From positions 70,379 to 134,378 of the forward strand of contig JAXMBX010000006.1 of NCBI GenBank assembly GCA_046349635.1: a DNA stretch of 64,000 bases, read 5' to 3'. The position numbers and the translations under genes are program-made. Under the pieces are notes generated by a model. The model was not told the DNA's origin. It worked only from the letters and a program-made list of their open reading frames with translations, and ran no database searches. Below, piece after piece: positions 54,986 to 63,802 of this stretch; the stretch's first letter is position 1; every line of letters begins with the position of its first letter. This DNA comes from JAXMBX01 sp046349635. GTDB taxonomy: Bacteria > Planctomycetota > Planctomycetia > Planctomycetales > Planctomycetaceae.

Positions 54986-56174
54986 GCTTGTTGCTGCGGG
55001 CGTAGAGGGCGGAGTTGACCAGCGCGGGGGTGCACCAGACCGATTCACCCAACGGCAGCGTGCTGGTGATTTCTCCCTTCTTGCCGGTAATGTCCACAGT
55101 CTGGATCGTCCCCGGTTCGTCGATGAGATAGAGAATGCCATTGCCCGCCAATGGAGACGAATAAAAGCTGGTCCCCTTCACCCGCATCTGCCAGACGACT
55201 TTGCCGGTCTGCAGCTCCGCACAGGTGAGGACTGACCCTTTCACGACGTAGACCTTCCCGTCATAAGCGATCGGGGTGGGGTTGTTCGGGCCGAGCTTGT
55301 TTTCCTGCCACAGAAGAGCCGGCGCAGGTGATGAACTGGAAGGTTTCAGGGCGGAGAGACCTTTGGCGGGGGCGAGAACCAGACCATCGGCCACTGTCGT
55401 CGAGGGAATCGAGGAGCATTCCTGTTTGAAGGTCCAGGCAGTGGAGCCATCCTGAGGACGGAGAGCGACGACGCCGTTCTTTCCCTGCAGGATCACGAGA
55501 AGCTTGCCGTCGTCAGTGCGAAAGACCGCGGGCGACGCCCAGACGGAGGAGCGGGGGCGGTCAATCTTCCAGCGAGTCTCTCCCGTTTCAGCATCCAGGC
55601 CGGCCACGAAAGATTCCGTGTCGGTGTCGAGCTGGAGGACGAGGGTGTTCTCGACGACGACGGGAGAAGAGGACATGCCGAGGCTGTTGCTGGCGTTGGG
55701 GAAATCGAGTCCCAGGCCCCGGTACCAGAGCAGGTGTCCATCGAGGTCATAACAGAAGACGTCGTTGCAGGAGAACGTGGCGAAAACCCGTTGGCCGTCG
55801 CTGACCGGCTGCGGGGTGGCCATGCACATGGAATTGTGGCAGATGGTGCGGCCGGTCGCATAGACCTGCCGTTCCCATTCCTTGGCGCCGGTGGCTTCAT
55901 CAAAACAGAGTAAGTGGAGCCGGTCATCCCGATAGCCGCTGCTGGCGGTGAGGAAGACTTTCCCGCCGACGATGATCGGCCCGGACAATCCTTTGCCCGG
56001 AAGATCGACCTTCCAGGCTTCGGATTTGCCGGGTTCGAATTTGGCCGGGAGATTCCGTTCGGTGCTCACGCCGGTGCTGTCGTTGCCGCGGAACTGCCGC
56101 CACTCCCCTGCCCCGGCGTTCGGTATCAACGCAGCAGTCAGCAGAAGCAGAGTGACGGTGGACAATAATCTCAT
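54957..56174 (-). CDS. Exported PQQ-like beta-propeller protein (BamB-type)
   Basis: A 405-residue exported protein with a signal peptide (LLSTVTLLLLTAALIPNAGAG). The rest is a PQQ-like eight-blade propeller with repeated blades: PIIVGGKVFLTASSGYRDDR, QRVFATFSCNDVFCYDLDGH, ENTLVLQLDTDTESFVAGLD, and DGKVYVVKGSVLTCAELQTG. WQMRVKGTSFYSSPLAGN and WCTPALVNSALYARS follow. The ATG at 56174 follows GGGAGAA. Such proteins are common in planctomycetes and may act in outer-membrane assembly or as quinoprotein-like scaffolds, but no catalytic Asp or Glu pair is clear. The terminal KLVEAK is part of a duplicated sequence. Confidence 0.87.
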   Translation of the reverse strand: MRLLSTVTLLLLTAALIPNAGAGEWRQFRGNDSTGVSTERNLPAKFEPGKSEAWKVDLPGKGLSGPIIVGGKVFLTASSGYRDDRLHLLCFDEATGAKEWERQVYATGRTICHNSMCMATPQPVSDGQRVFATFSCNDVFCYDLDGHLLWYRGLGLDFPNASNSLGMSSSPVVVENTLVLQLDTDTESFVAGLDAETGETRWKIDRPRSSVWASPAVFRTDDGKLLVILQGKNGVVALRPQDGSTAWTFKQECSSIPSTTVADGLVLAPAKGLSALKPSSSSPAPALLWQENKLGPNNPTPIAYDGKVYVVKGSVLTCAELQTGKVVWQMRVKGTSFYSSPLAGNGILYLIDEPGTIQTVDITGKKGEITSTLPLGESVWCTPALVNSALYARSNKHLWKLVEAK

Positions 56175-56412
56175 CGCAGTTCTCCCAATCCCTCGGATTT
56201 CGTGGCGCCAGAATTTTTCAGGGCGGCGAGCATCCGTCATCGTCGCGTATTTCGGAGGCTTCCGCAACACGGCGCAACTGCTCCAGTGAGGGTAGAGGGG
56301 GATAATGGTTGCTCGATTCTCATGAGGAGGGGGAGTAGAATGTGGCTTCCGTTTTTTTTAATCTTCGAGGTCTGCGCGTGGGCGGGAGAAATCCGGCCGG
56401 GAGCGAGGCGTG

Positions 56413-57501
56413 ATGCGGTATTGCGGTTGGATTGTCGGCGCGTGGCTGGTGTGCGGTCTTTCTCCGGCGTGGGGCGCGGATGCCCTGAACCTGAAGAACG
56501 GAGATCGGCTGATCCTGCTGGGGAGCACGCTGATCGAGCGGGAACAGAGCTACGGATACTGGGAAGAGGCGCTCACGCGGGCCGTACCCAGTGCCAGTTT
56601 CACGCTCCGAAACCTGGGGTGGAGTGGCGACAACGTCTGGGCGGAGTCGCGGGCCGGGTTCGGCACGCCGGAAGATGGGTTCAAGGAACTGCGCGAGCAG
56701 GTCCTGGCGCTCAAGCCGACGGTGATCCTGGTGAACTATGGGGCCAATGAATCCTACGCGGGCGCCGCGGGGCTGGAGAAATTCAAAGCGGGGCTGAACC
56801 GGATGCTGGACATGCTTGCAGAAAGCAAGGCGAGACTCGTGCTGGCTTCGCCGACGCGAGAAGAATTTCAGGGTGGCAAGCTGCCCAATCCGGCGGCCCA
56901 CAACAAGGATCTCGAACTGTACAGCCAGACGATCAAAGCGATCGCGGATCAGAGAAAGATTCCGTTCGTCGATCTGTTTTCCAGGATCATCCCTGCTTCG
57001 ACGGCACCGGTGCCAGCAGACACGCGGCTGACCGAAAACGGGCTGCATCTGACCGCTGTAGGCTATCGCAAGACCGCGGACGAATTCGTCACAGCGCTGG
57101 GACTGAAGCCGGCTGATGGGCAAGCCCCCGCTGAATTTCGCGAGGGGATCGTGCGTAAAAATGAATTGTACTTTTATCGCTGGCGGCCGCAGAACGTGAC
57201 GTATCTATTCGGCTTCCGAAAGCACGAACAGGGGAACAATGCCAAGGAAGTGGCGGAGTTCGATCCGCTGATCGCCAAGGAAGAAGAAAAGATTCAGAAG
57301 TTGAAGCTGGAGAAGGTTAAAGAAGTGGCCGTGCCGAAAGCACAGGCTCCTTCCCAACCAGAAACGGCGAAATCAGAGTCTCCAAAGTCAGAAGCGGTGA
57401 AACCGGAAGCAGGACAGAGTGGAACCGGGCAAAGCGGTTCTTTTGGGAGTGGCACTCAACCGATCAAGAAACGCCGCGCCGTGCGGCAGTTGACGAGGTA
57501 A
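56413..57501 (+). CDS. Exported SGNH/GDSL-type hydrolase
   Basis: A 362-residue exported protein with a signal peptide (IVGAWLVCGLSPAWGAD). SGNH blocks can be read: block I region RLILLGSTLIERE (no strict GDS), block II NLGWSGDN, block III VNYGANES and block V LTENGLHLTAVGY with the His. The block I Ser is not in the usual GDS context, so activity is uncertain. The C-terminal 70 residues are Lys/Glu/Ser/Pro rich. GTG and ATG are adjacent; I chose ATG 56413, after GGGAGCGAGG. Six bases separate it from the PVC-type dehydrogenase gene, so the two form one transcript. Such pairing suggests a common target, likely sugars or acylated polymers. Confidence 0.87.
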   Translation: MRYCGWIVGAWLVCGLSPAWGADALNLKNGDRLILLGSTLIEREQSYGYWEEALTRAVPSASFTLRNLGWSGDNVWAESRAGFGTPEDGFKELREQVLALKPTVILVNYGANESYAGAAGLEKFKAGLNRMLDMLAESKARLVLASPTREEFQGGKLPNPAAHNKDLELYSQTIKAIADQRKIPFVDLFSRIIPASTAPVPADTRLTENGLHLTAVGYRKTADEFVTALGLKPADGQAPAEFREGIVRKNELYFYRWRPQNVTYLFGFRKHEQGNNAKEVAEFDPLIAKEEEKIQKLKLEKVKEVAVPKAQAPSQPETAKSESPKSEAVKPEAGQSGTGQSGSFGSGTQPIKKRRAVRQLTR

Positions 57502-57507
57502 ATAGAG

Positions 57508-60500
57508 ATGGTGCGGGAATTCTCGGCGGGAAGATTGCGGTGGGCGTTTGTGTTGACGCTGGTGCTGACGGGAAATCTGTTTGCGCAGCGGGATTTGAAA
57601 GACATTCCGCCGCCGGATCCGGAAATTGAACGTTCATCGTTCATCGTGGCCGACGGGTTTGAAGCGAAGCTGTTTGCTTCCGATCCGCTCCTGGCGAAAC
57701 GGATTCAGATGAACTTCGACTCGGCGGGTCGCTTGTGGGTGGCGAGTTCGGAGATCTATCCGCACATTCAGCCGGGTCAGAAGGCAAACGACAAGATCAT
57801 CGTCCTGGAAGATGTGGACGGAGACGGCGTCGCTGAGAAGACGCGGATCTTCGCTGACGGTCTGCTGATTCCGACCGGTGTGGAACCGGGGGACGGGGGC
57901 GCGTATGTCGCGAACAGCACGGAACTGGTCCACTTCGCGGACACGGACGGAGACGGCAAAGCGGACAAGCGGGAGATTATCCTGTCCGGGTTCGGAACCG
58001 AGGATACGCACCACATTTTGCATACGTTGCGGTGGGGGCCGGAGGGGCTGCTGTATTTCAATCAGTCCATCTACATCCACAGCCATATTGAGACGCCGCA
58101 TGGGGTCAAACGGCTTCTGGGTGGTGGGATCTGGCATTTCCGCCCTGAGACGCGAGAACTGGAAGTCTTTGCACGCGGGTTCGTCAACACGTGGGGGCAC
58201 CACTTCAATGAGTGGGGGCAGTCGTTTGCGACGGACGGGGCGTATGGCGAAGGGGTGAACTATGTTTTTCCCGGCGCTGCGTTCTTCACCGCCGTCGGGG
58301 TTGAGCGAATCCTGCACGGGCTGAATCCGGGGAGTCCGAAGCATTGCGGACTGGAAGTTCTGTCCGGGAGCCATCTTCCTCCGGAATGGCGGGGGAACAT
58401 CATCGCGAACGACTTCCGGGCGCACCGCGTGTGTCGCTTCGTGTTGAGCGAGAGCGGATCGAGCTACGGTTCGCGCGAGCAGGAAGAAGTGATCAAGACA
58501 ACGCACGTGGCGTTTCGTCCGATCGACGTGAAGATGGGGCCGGACGGGGCGATCTATGTCGCAGACTGGTACAACCCGATCATTCAGCACGGCGAAGTGG
58601 ACTTCCGCGATCCGCGTCGGGACCACGTGCATGGGCGGATCTGGCGCGTGACAGCGAAGGGGCGCCCGCTGATTCCGCGTCCGCAACTGGTAGGGGCGGA
58701 AGTGGCCACGCTGCTGGAGGCGCTGAAGTCCCCGGATGACTGGACGCGGCAGCACGCCAAGCGACAGTTGAAGGAGCGTGGGGCGGAGGCCGTCAGAGGG
58801 CCGCTGACGCAGTGGATTTCCTCGCTTGATTCCAACGATCCGCGGTTTGAACATCACCGGCTGGAAGGGCTGTGGATGTGGCAGGCAATCGACATCGTCG
58901 AGCCGCAGTTGCTGGCGACGCTGATGGACTCGAAAGATCACCATGTCCGAGCCGCGGCGACGCGAGTGCTGTATCACTGGCACGCCCGGGTGGAAAATCC
59001 GCTGGCACTGCTGAAGGCCCGTGCGGTTGACCCTCATCCGCAGGTGCGGCTGGAAGCCTCACGGGCGTTGTCTCAGTTGAAGAGTCTGGCTGCCGCGTTG
59101 GTTGCGAGCACGGCGTTGAAGCTGCCGCTGGATGAGAGCCTGGATTACGCTGTGTGGCTGACGATGCGGGAATTGAAGCCCAACTGGCTACCGGCGGTGA
59201 AGGAAAAGAACTTTGATTTTGGTGGGGACTTCCGGGCAGTGGAATTTGCCATGCGGGCCGCGAATTCTCCGGACGTGGTCGAGCCGTTATTGAAGTTTTA
59301 CCGCGATGGTCGGGTACCGGCGGATCGCCAGGTCGGAATTCTGCAATTAGTAACGACGCTGGGGAATGCCAAAGACCTGCGCACGCCGTTTGATGCGGTC
59401 ATCGGCGGGAAGCTGGCCGAGGGAGATGCGGCAGCGTTGTTGAGGTCGTTGACCGATGCAACCCGGCAGCGCAAGGTCATTCCCGAGGGGGAACTGGAAG
59501 GGGTCGTCGCGTTGCTCAAGGGATCGCATGCAGACCTGCTGGCGGCGGTGAGCCGGGCAATTGGAATGTGGAAAGTCGCGGCTGGGCAGGTCCAACTGCT
59601 GGAACTGGCGAAGAACCCCAAGCAAGGTGAAGGGGTGCGACTGGCGGCGATTGAAGGATTGTCGCAATTCGGGGGAGCGAGCCTCGACGCGTTGAAGACA
59701 CTGGCGCAGACGAAGGATGCGGGGCTGAATGTGCGGGTCGCGGCGGTGGGATCGCTGGCGAACCTGGACCTGCCGACGGCTGCGAACAACGCGGCTGAGA
59801 TGCTGACCGAAGCGGAAGTGCTGCCGGTGGTGGAGCCTTTGCTGGATGATTTTTTGAGCCGCAAGGAAGGTCCGGAAGTGCTGGCGAAGGCGTGTGTGGG
59901 GAAAAAAGTCCCCTCAGACGTGGCGAAGGTGGCATTGCGGTTGTCGCAATCCACAGGAAACGCGAGCGGGACGCTGGCGACGGCGTTGCGGACGGCGGGA
60001 GGATTGGGGACCAGCGGCGCGGTCGCGCTGTCGAAAGAACAGATGCAGGCGCTGGTGGATGAAGTGAAGTCGAAAGGTGATCCCAAGCGCGGTGAAGCGA
60101 TTTTCCGGAGCGAGCGTTCCCTGTGTACGACCTGTCACGCGATTGCGGGGGCCGGAGGATTGGTCGGGCCGGACCTGATCAGCATTGGGGCGAGTGCCCA
60201 GGTGGACTACCTGATTGATTCGATCCTGCAGCCGAACAAGCAGGTGAAGGAAAACTACAACACCTTGATTCTGCAAACGGATGATGGACGGGTCCATTCC
60301 GGGATCAAGATCCGTGAAACCGGGAATGAACTGGTGCTGCGCTCAAGTGAGGACAAGGAGATCCGGGTTCGAAAGGGAAGCATCGAAGAGCAGAAGAATG
60401 GCGAATCGCTGATGCCGACGAGCCTGGTCGATAACCTGACGCACGCCGAACTGGTGGACCTGGTGCGGTTCCTGTCGGAATTGGGGAAAGTCGGCCCGTA

Positions 60501-60960
60501 TTCCGCCGGAAAAACACGGGTCGCGCGGCGATGGCAGATCTTCCTGCCTGTTCCTGAGGCCGTTCATGCCCTGCAGCGGACCCGCGTGGGGACGGCTGCC
60601 ACGGAACAGAAGGAATTTGCCTGGAAGTCGGCTTACACGACGGTGAGCGGCGACTTGCCGTTGTCAGAGTTGCCGACCTTCGGTGTCTCCTCGACAGCCT
60701 CGAAGTTGTCGATCGCGCGGATCCAACTGGCGTCGACGAGCGCGGGGCCGGTCGAATTGAAGTTCGGCTCCAAGGCGGGGTTGAGCGTGTGGGTGGATGG
60801 GAAACCCGTGGATCTCGCCGATAAAGTCCGGTTTGATGTCACTCCGGGGACGCACACGGTGACAGTCGCGATCGACCGAAACCAGGGAAATGAGCCGTTG
60901 CATTGCGAACTGGTGGATGTCCCGAATGGGGCCTTGGTGCAGTTCGTGGTGGGGAAATAA
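57508..60960 (+). CDS. PVC-type heme-binding dehydrogenase with HEAT-like repeats and cytochrome c
   Basis: An 1150-residue exported protein. Signal peptide: LRWAFVLTLVLTGNLFAQ. Residues about 30-400 form a membrane-bound-dehydrogenase-like beta-propeller (FVADGFEAKLFASDPLL, DVDGDGVAEKTRIFADGL, GPDGAIYVADWYNPIIQHG). Residues about 400-840 are HEAT-like helices (LEASRALSQLKSLAAAL and similar). A c-type cytochrome follows with CTTCH at 873-877 and DLISIGASAQVDYLIDSIL. A C-terminal beta domain has LSVWVDGKPVDLADKVRF. This domain order is a hallmark of PVC bacteria. It is likely a periplasmic oxidase or dehydrogenase passing electrons to the heme; the substrate is unknown. It shares an operon with an SGNH hydrolase. 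Confidence 0.93.
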   Translation: MVREFSAGRLRWAFVLTLVLTGNLFAQRDLKDIPPPDPEIERSSFIVADGFEAKLFASDPLLAKRIQMNFDSAGRLWVASSEIYPHIQPGQKANDKIIVLEDVDGDGVAEKTRIFADGLLIPTGVEPGDGGAYVANSTELVHFADTDGDGKADKREIILSGFGTEDTHHILHTLRWGPEGLLYFNQSIYIHSHIETPHGVKRLLGGGIWHFRPETRELEVFARGFVNTWGHHFNEWGQSFATDGAYGEGVNYVFPGAAFFTAVGVERILHGLNPGSPKHCGLEVLSGSHLPPEWRGNIIANDFRAHRVCRFVLSESGSSYGSREQEEVIKTTHVAFRPIDVKMGPDGAIYVADWYNPIIQHGEVDFRDPRRDHVHGRIWRVTAKGRPLIPRPQLVGAEVATLLEALKSPDDWTRQHAKRQLKERGAEAVRGPLTQWISSLDSNDPRFEHHRLEGLWMWQAIDIVEPQLLATLMDSKDHHVRAAATRVLYHWHARVENPLALLKARAVDPHPQVRLEASRALSQLKSLAAALVASTALKLPLDESLDYAVWLTMRELKPNWLPAVKEKNFDFGGDFRAVEFAMRAANSPDVVEPLLKFYRDGRVPADRQVGILQLVTTLGNAKDLRTPFDAVIGGKLAEGDAAALLRSLTDATRQRKVIPEGELEGVVALLKGSHADLLAAVSRAIGMWKVAAGQVQLLELAKNPKQGEGVRLAAIEGLSQFGGASLDALKTLAQTKDAGLNVRVAAVGSLANLDLPTAANNAAEMLTEAEVLPVVEPLLDDFLSRKEGPEVLAKACVGKKVPSDVAKVALRLSQSTGNASGTLATALRTAGGLGTSGAVALSKEQMQALVDEVKSKGDPKRGEAIFRSERSLCTTCHAIAGAGGLVGPDLISIGASAQVDYLIDSILQPNKQVKENYNTLILQTDDGRVHSGIKIRETGNELVLRSSEDKEIRVRKGSIEEQKNGESLMPTSLVDNLTHAELVDLVRFLSELGKVGPYSAGKTRVARRWQIFLPVPEAVHALQRTRVGTAATEQKEFAWKSAYTTVSGDLPLSELPTFGVSSTASKLSIARIQLASTSAGPVELKFGSKAGLSVWVDGKPVDLADKVRFDVTPGTHTVTVAIDRNQGNEPLHCELVDVPNGALVQFVVGK

Positions 60961-61396
60961 GAGAGCCACTTGCGCGAAATCCGGCCACAAACCTGCTACA
61001 GGCGTTACGCGCGTTAAAGTCGCCGTATGTGGTGCCGCTGGCATGACCGTTACCACGATCACGACTTTTTTGGTCGTTAATCATGATGCGTGCGGTTCCC
61101 GTGTTTGTAACTCTTTGTTTCGCCTTCTGTTGTGGGGTGTGGTGCGATTGTAAGGACTGGTTTATGGCTGAGGTTTTGCACCGTTTTTCTGGATTGAGAA
61201 TGATGAAGGCAATTAAACGCCGTGACGATCTGATTGGTGACGCAGGGGCTACCCCATCCTGGCAGATTGGCACACGGTTTCGATCTGTTCTTCCACCGCC
61301 GCTGCACCGTGAAGGAAGCGTCCCCGTTGTGGAATGGACTCCGCAGCAAGTGGTGACGTTGGGCTGTTTGTTTTCTTCCTTAGAAGGAATCGAGGA
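60961..61396. other. Intergenic region upstream of the porin gene
   Basis: About 435 bases without a supported gene. The frames open here give no domain. A weak inverted repeat ACGAC (61061-61065) and GTCGT (61073-61077) flanks a T run and could end the dehydrogenase transcript. AAGGA near 61383 probably serves as the porin ribosome binding site. No sure promoter was found. Confidence 0.4.
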
Positions 61397-63019
61397 ATGG
61401 TTCTGCGCGGGATGGACCGCTCCTCCCGCTCGTTGTGGCCGACTTTAGCGTTGGCCGCGCTGTCTCTGGCCGGCCCAATGACTTGGCCCGGCTCCGTTTG
61501 TGCTGCTGAGAAGGGGGCTCGTTCTCGGGCGACTGCTCTCGAGGAAGCGGACTCCGAATCAGAAGCAGAGGAATCCGCGGTTGAGGAGCACGAGCAAGCG
61601 GACGACGACGACCGGGTGACTCCGCTGTCGCTGAAGAATCTGCAGCGTGCGGCCCTGGAGGAAGAGGAAACGGAAGAATCCGCTTCCGAAATCCGTACGG
61701 TCGATGCGCTGGCTCCGGACAAGGATTACGACTACATGTCGGAAATCGGGGCATTGAAGAAGCGGCTGGCGGACCTCGAAGCGGCCGGCAAGAAAAAAGA
61801 GACCGCCGAAAAGAAACCGGCGGCGGAGAAATCCCCCACGGCCGCGAAAGTGGAAGAGTGGATCGACACGTCTACGGAGAAGTGGACGACCAAGATGGGT
61901 GGCCAGTTGCAGATGGACTACATCAACTGGGCGGATGCATCTCCATCGATCGTCGGCGACCAGGATTACTTCGAATTCCGCCGTGTGCGACTGATCGCGG
62001 AAGGTCAAGGCTACGGAGTCTACGACTTCCGGTTGCAGATGTCATTGGAACAGGAACAGGTGAGCGAGACCTCCACGGTGACGGCGCCTGTGGTGAAGGA
62101 TGCCTATTTCTCGATTAACGAGATTCCGTGGCTGGGCCGGATGCGGATCGGTAACTTCTTCGTGCCGTTCGGCCTGGAACAGGTGACGAACGACGCGAAC
62201 AACATCTTCATGGAACGCTCGATTCCGACGCAGGGGATCTTCACCGCGGACCGCGAAGTGGGTATCGCCTCCTACAACCATACGGAAGATTACCGGTTCG
62301 GCTGGGCGACCGGAGCGTTCTTCGACAGTATCAGCGAAGCAACGAAACAGCGGATCGACGACAACCAGGGCCTGCGGGTGAGTGGGCGATTGACGTATCT
62401 CCCTTACTACGATGAACCGTCCAATGGCCGTTACCTGTGGCACACCGGTGTCGGCGTGCTGTATACGCGGGACCAGGATCACCTGGCACGATTCCGTGCC
62501 CGGCCGCAGATTCACCTCGGTCCGCGACTGATCGACAGCGGGTTGATTCCCGCGGACAGCTATACGACCGCGAACGTGGAATCGGCGATCGTGTGGGGTT
62601 CGTTCTCCGTACAGTCGGAAGCGTACCTGTGCGGGGTCGACCAGACGAATGGAGACAGGAATGTCATCGGAGGTAGCTATGCGTACATGAGCTACTTCCT
62701 GACGGGTGAGAACCGGCTCTACGAGCGGTTTGGCCAGCACGGTGCGCAGTTCCAGCGGAGTGCCCCGGCGGAAAATGTTTACTGGACAAAGGGGTGCCGG
62801 GGGATCGGCGGTTGGGAAGCGAAGGCCCGGTGGTCGTACCTCGATCTGCATAGCCTGGGAGCAGGAGCTTACGACGACGTCACGGCCGGTCTGAACTGGT
62901 ACTGGTCCGACAAGGTCCGGGTGGTGTTCGACTGGATTCACCCGTTCACGACTTCAACGACGACCTTCGGCGCGGTGCAGGCGGACATCCTGGCGATGCG
63001 GTTTGACCTGGTGTGGTAA
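61397..63019 (+). CDS. Outer-membrane porin (OprO/OprP-like) with long acidic and coiled-coil N-terminus
   Basis: A 540-residue protein with a signal peptide (LALAALSLAGPMTWPGSVCAAE). Residues about 30-90 are strongly acidic (EEADSESEAEESAVEEHEQA). A coiled coil follows (SEIGALKKRLADLEAAGKKK), then a Lys/Ala/Pro linker. From about residue 160 it is a beta-barrel of the OprO/OprP phosphate-porin family: QLQMDYINWADASPS, FRRVRLIAEGQGYG, YDFRLQMSLEQEQV, RIGNFFVPFGLEQVTNDANN, FMERSIPT and the C-terminal strand ADILAMRFDLVW. The aromatic end is typical of outer-membrane proteins. I chose ATG 61397; ATG 61412 is also possible. Phosphate or anion transport is inferred from the family. Confidence 0.88.
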   Translation: MVLRGMDRSSRSLWPTLALAALSLAGPMTWPGSVCAAEKGARSRATALEEADSESEAEESAVEEHEQADDDDRVTPLSLKNLQRAALEEEETEESASEIRTVDALAPDKDYDYMSEIGALKKRLADLEAAGKKKETAEKKPAAEKSPTAAKVEEWIDTSTEKWTTKMGGQLQMDYINWADASPSIVGDQDYFEFRRVRLIAEGQGYGVYDFRLQMSLEQEQVSETSTVTAPVVKDAYFSINEIPWLGRMRIGNFFVPFGLEQVTNDANNIFMERSIPTQGIFTADREVGIASYNHTEDYRFGWATGAFFDSISEATKQRIDDNQGLRVSGRLTYLPYYDEPSNGRYLWHTGVGVLYTRDQDHLARFRARPQIHLGPRLIDSGLIPADSYTTANVESAIVWGSFSVQSEAYLCGVDQTNGDRNVIGGSYAYMSYFLTGENRLYERFGQHGAQFQRSAPAENVYWTKGCRGIGGWEAKARWSYLDLHSLGAGAYDDVTAGLNWYWSDKVRVVFDWIHPFTTSTTTFGAVQADILAMRFDLVW

Positions 63020-63106
63020 CGAGTCTGACAGGACCGCTGACAGCAGCTATTTCTGAAGTGGAAACAATCACGGCTTTCCAGGCCGATTCGAATCAAGGAG
63101 GGTGCC

Positions 63107-63724
63107 ATGCGGAACAATCTTTACCGGATCCTGGTTCCGGCAGTGCTGACGGTGGCGGGAGTGTTCGCCTATGTGCGTGCGGTGAGTGCCGGAGACGGAT
63201 GCTGTGCACATTGCGGCTGCGTGACGGGTTGCCAGAAGGTGTGCCGTCTGGTGGATGCCCCGCGCAAAATCCCGGTGACCTGCTGGGGGTGCAAGACCGT
63301 CGATTACTGCGTGCCGGGAAAGAGCGAACGGGGCTGCAAGAATGTGGATTGCATGTGCAATGAGACCAAAGACCTGAAATCTCCGTGCGTCGCCCCGAAG
63401 AAGGTCGTGTGGTGGGACTGGACGCCCGGCTGTTGTGCGGAGGTCCGAAGCAAAAACGTCCTGATGAAAAAGACCGTGACGAAGACCGTTCCCGGTTTCA
63501 AATGGGTGGTGGAAGATCTCTGCCCGCAGTGCCAGGCGGCGTGTCAAACGGCACAGGTTCCGGAAGGCTTTGACGTTCCGAATCCTCCCCGGGTGGCGGA
63601 TGCGATTATGATGCCAGGGGAGGTCGTACCTGTTGCGACTCCCGATCTGCCGGAAGGCTTGCCTAACAACGAGGTCGTTCCGGTCGGGGTTCCCAAGCTT
63701 CCCGTGGAGGGAGAGCAGAAGTAA
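63107..63724 (+). CDS. Exported cysteine-rich protein
   Basis: A 205-residue protein with a signal peptide (RILVPAVLTVAGVFAYVRAVSAG). After it, the first 120 residues hold 18 cysteines, many in CxxC or CC pairs: GCCAHCGC, TCWGC, DCMC, PGCC, LCPQC. The C-terminal 60 residues are Pro/Val rich (PNPPRVADAIMMPGEVVPV). AAGGAGG precedes the ATG. No family is certain; such proteins are known in planctomycetes without function. It may hold disulfides or metal. It lies 87 bases after the porin gene and is followed by a terminator, so the two may be one transcript. Confidence 0.85.
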   Translation: MRNNLYRILVPAVLTVAGVFAYVRAVSAGDGCCAHCGCVTGCQKVCRLVDAPRKIPVTCWGCKTVDYCVPGKSERGCKNVDCMCNETKDLKSPCVAPKKVVWWDWTPGCCAEVRSKNVLMKKTVTKTVPGFKWVVEDLCPQCQAACQTAQVPEGFDVPNPPRVADAIMMPGEVVPVATPDLPEGLPNNEVVPVGVPKLPVEGEQK

Positions 63725-63753
63725 TTGCGGATTGCCTGATACTCTCAATCAAT

Positions 63754-63789
63754 AAAAAAAGACCGACAGTGTTTGCTGTCGGTCTTTTT
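63754..63789. terminator. Bidirectional intrinsic terminator
   Basis: 9-bp arms GACCGACAG (63761-63769) and CTGTCGGTC (63776-63784) around the loop TGTTTG. Five T follow, and seven A precede the stem. It serves the Cys-rich gene (+) and the converging gene at the window edge (-). Confidence 0.95.
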
Positions 63790-63802
63790 CGTCTTAATGC
63801 CC

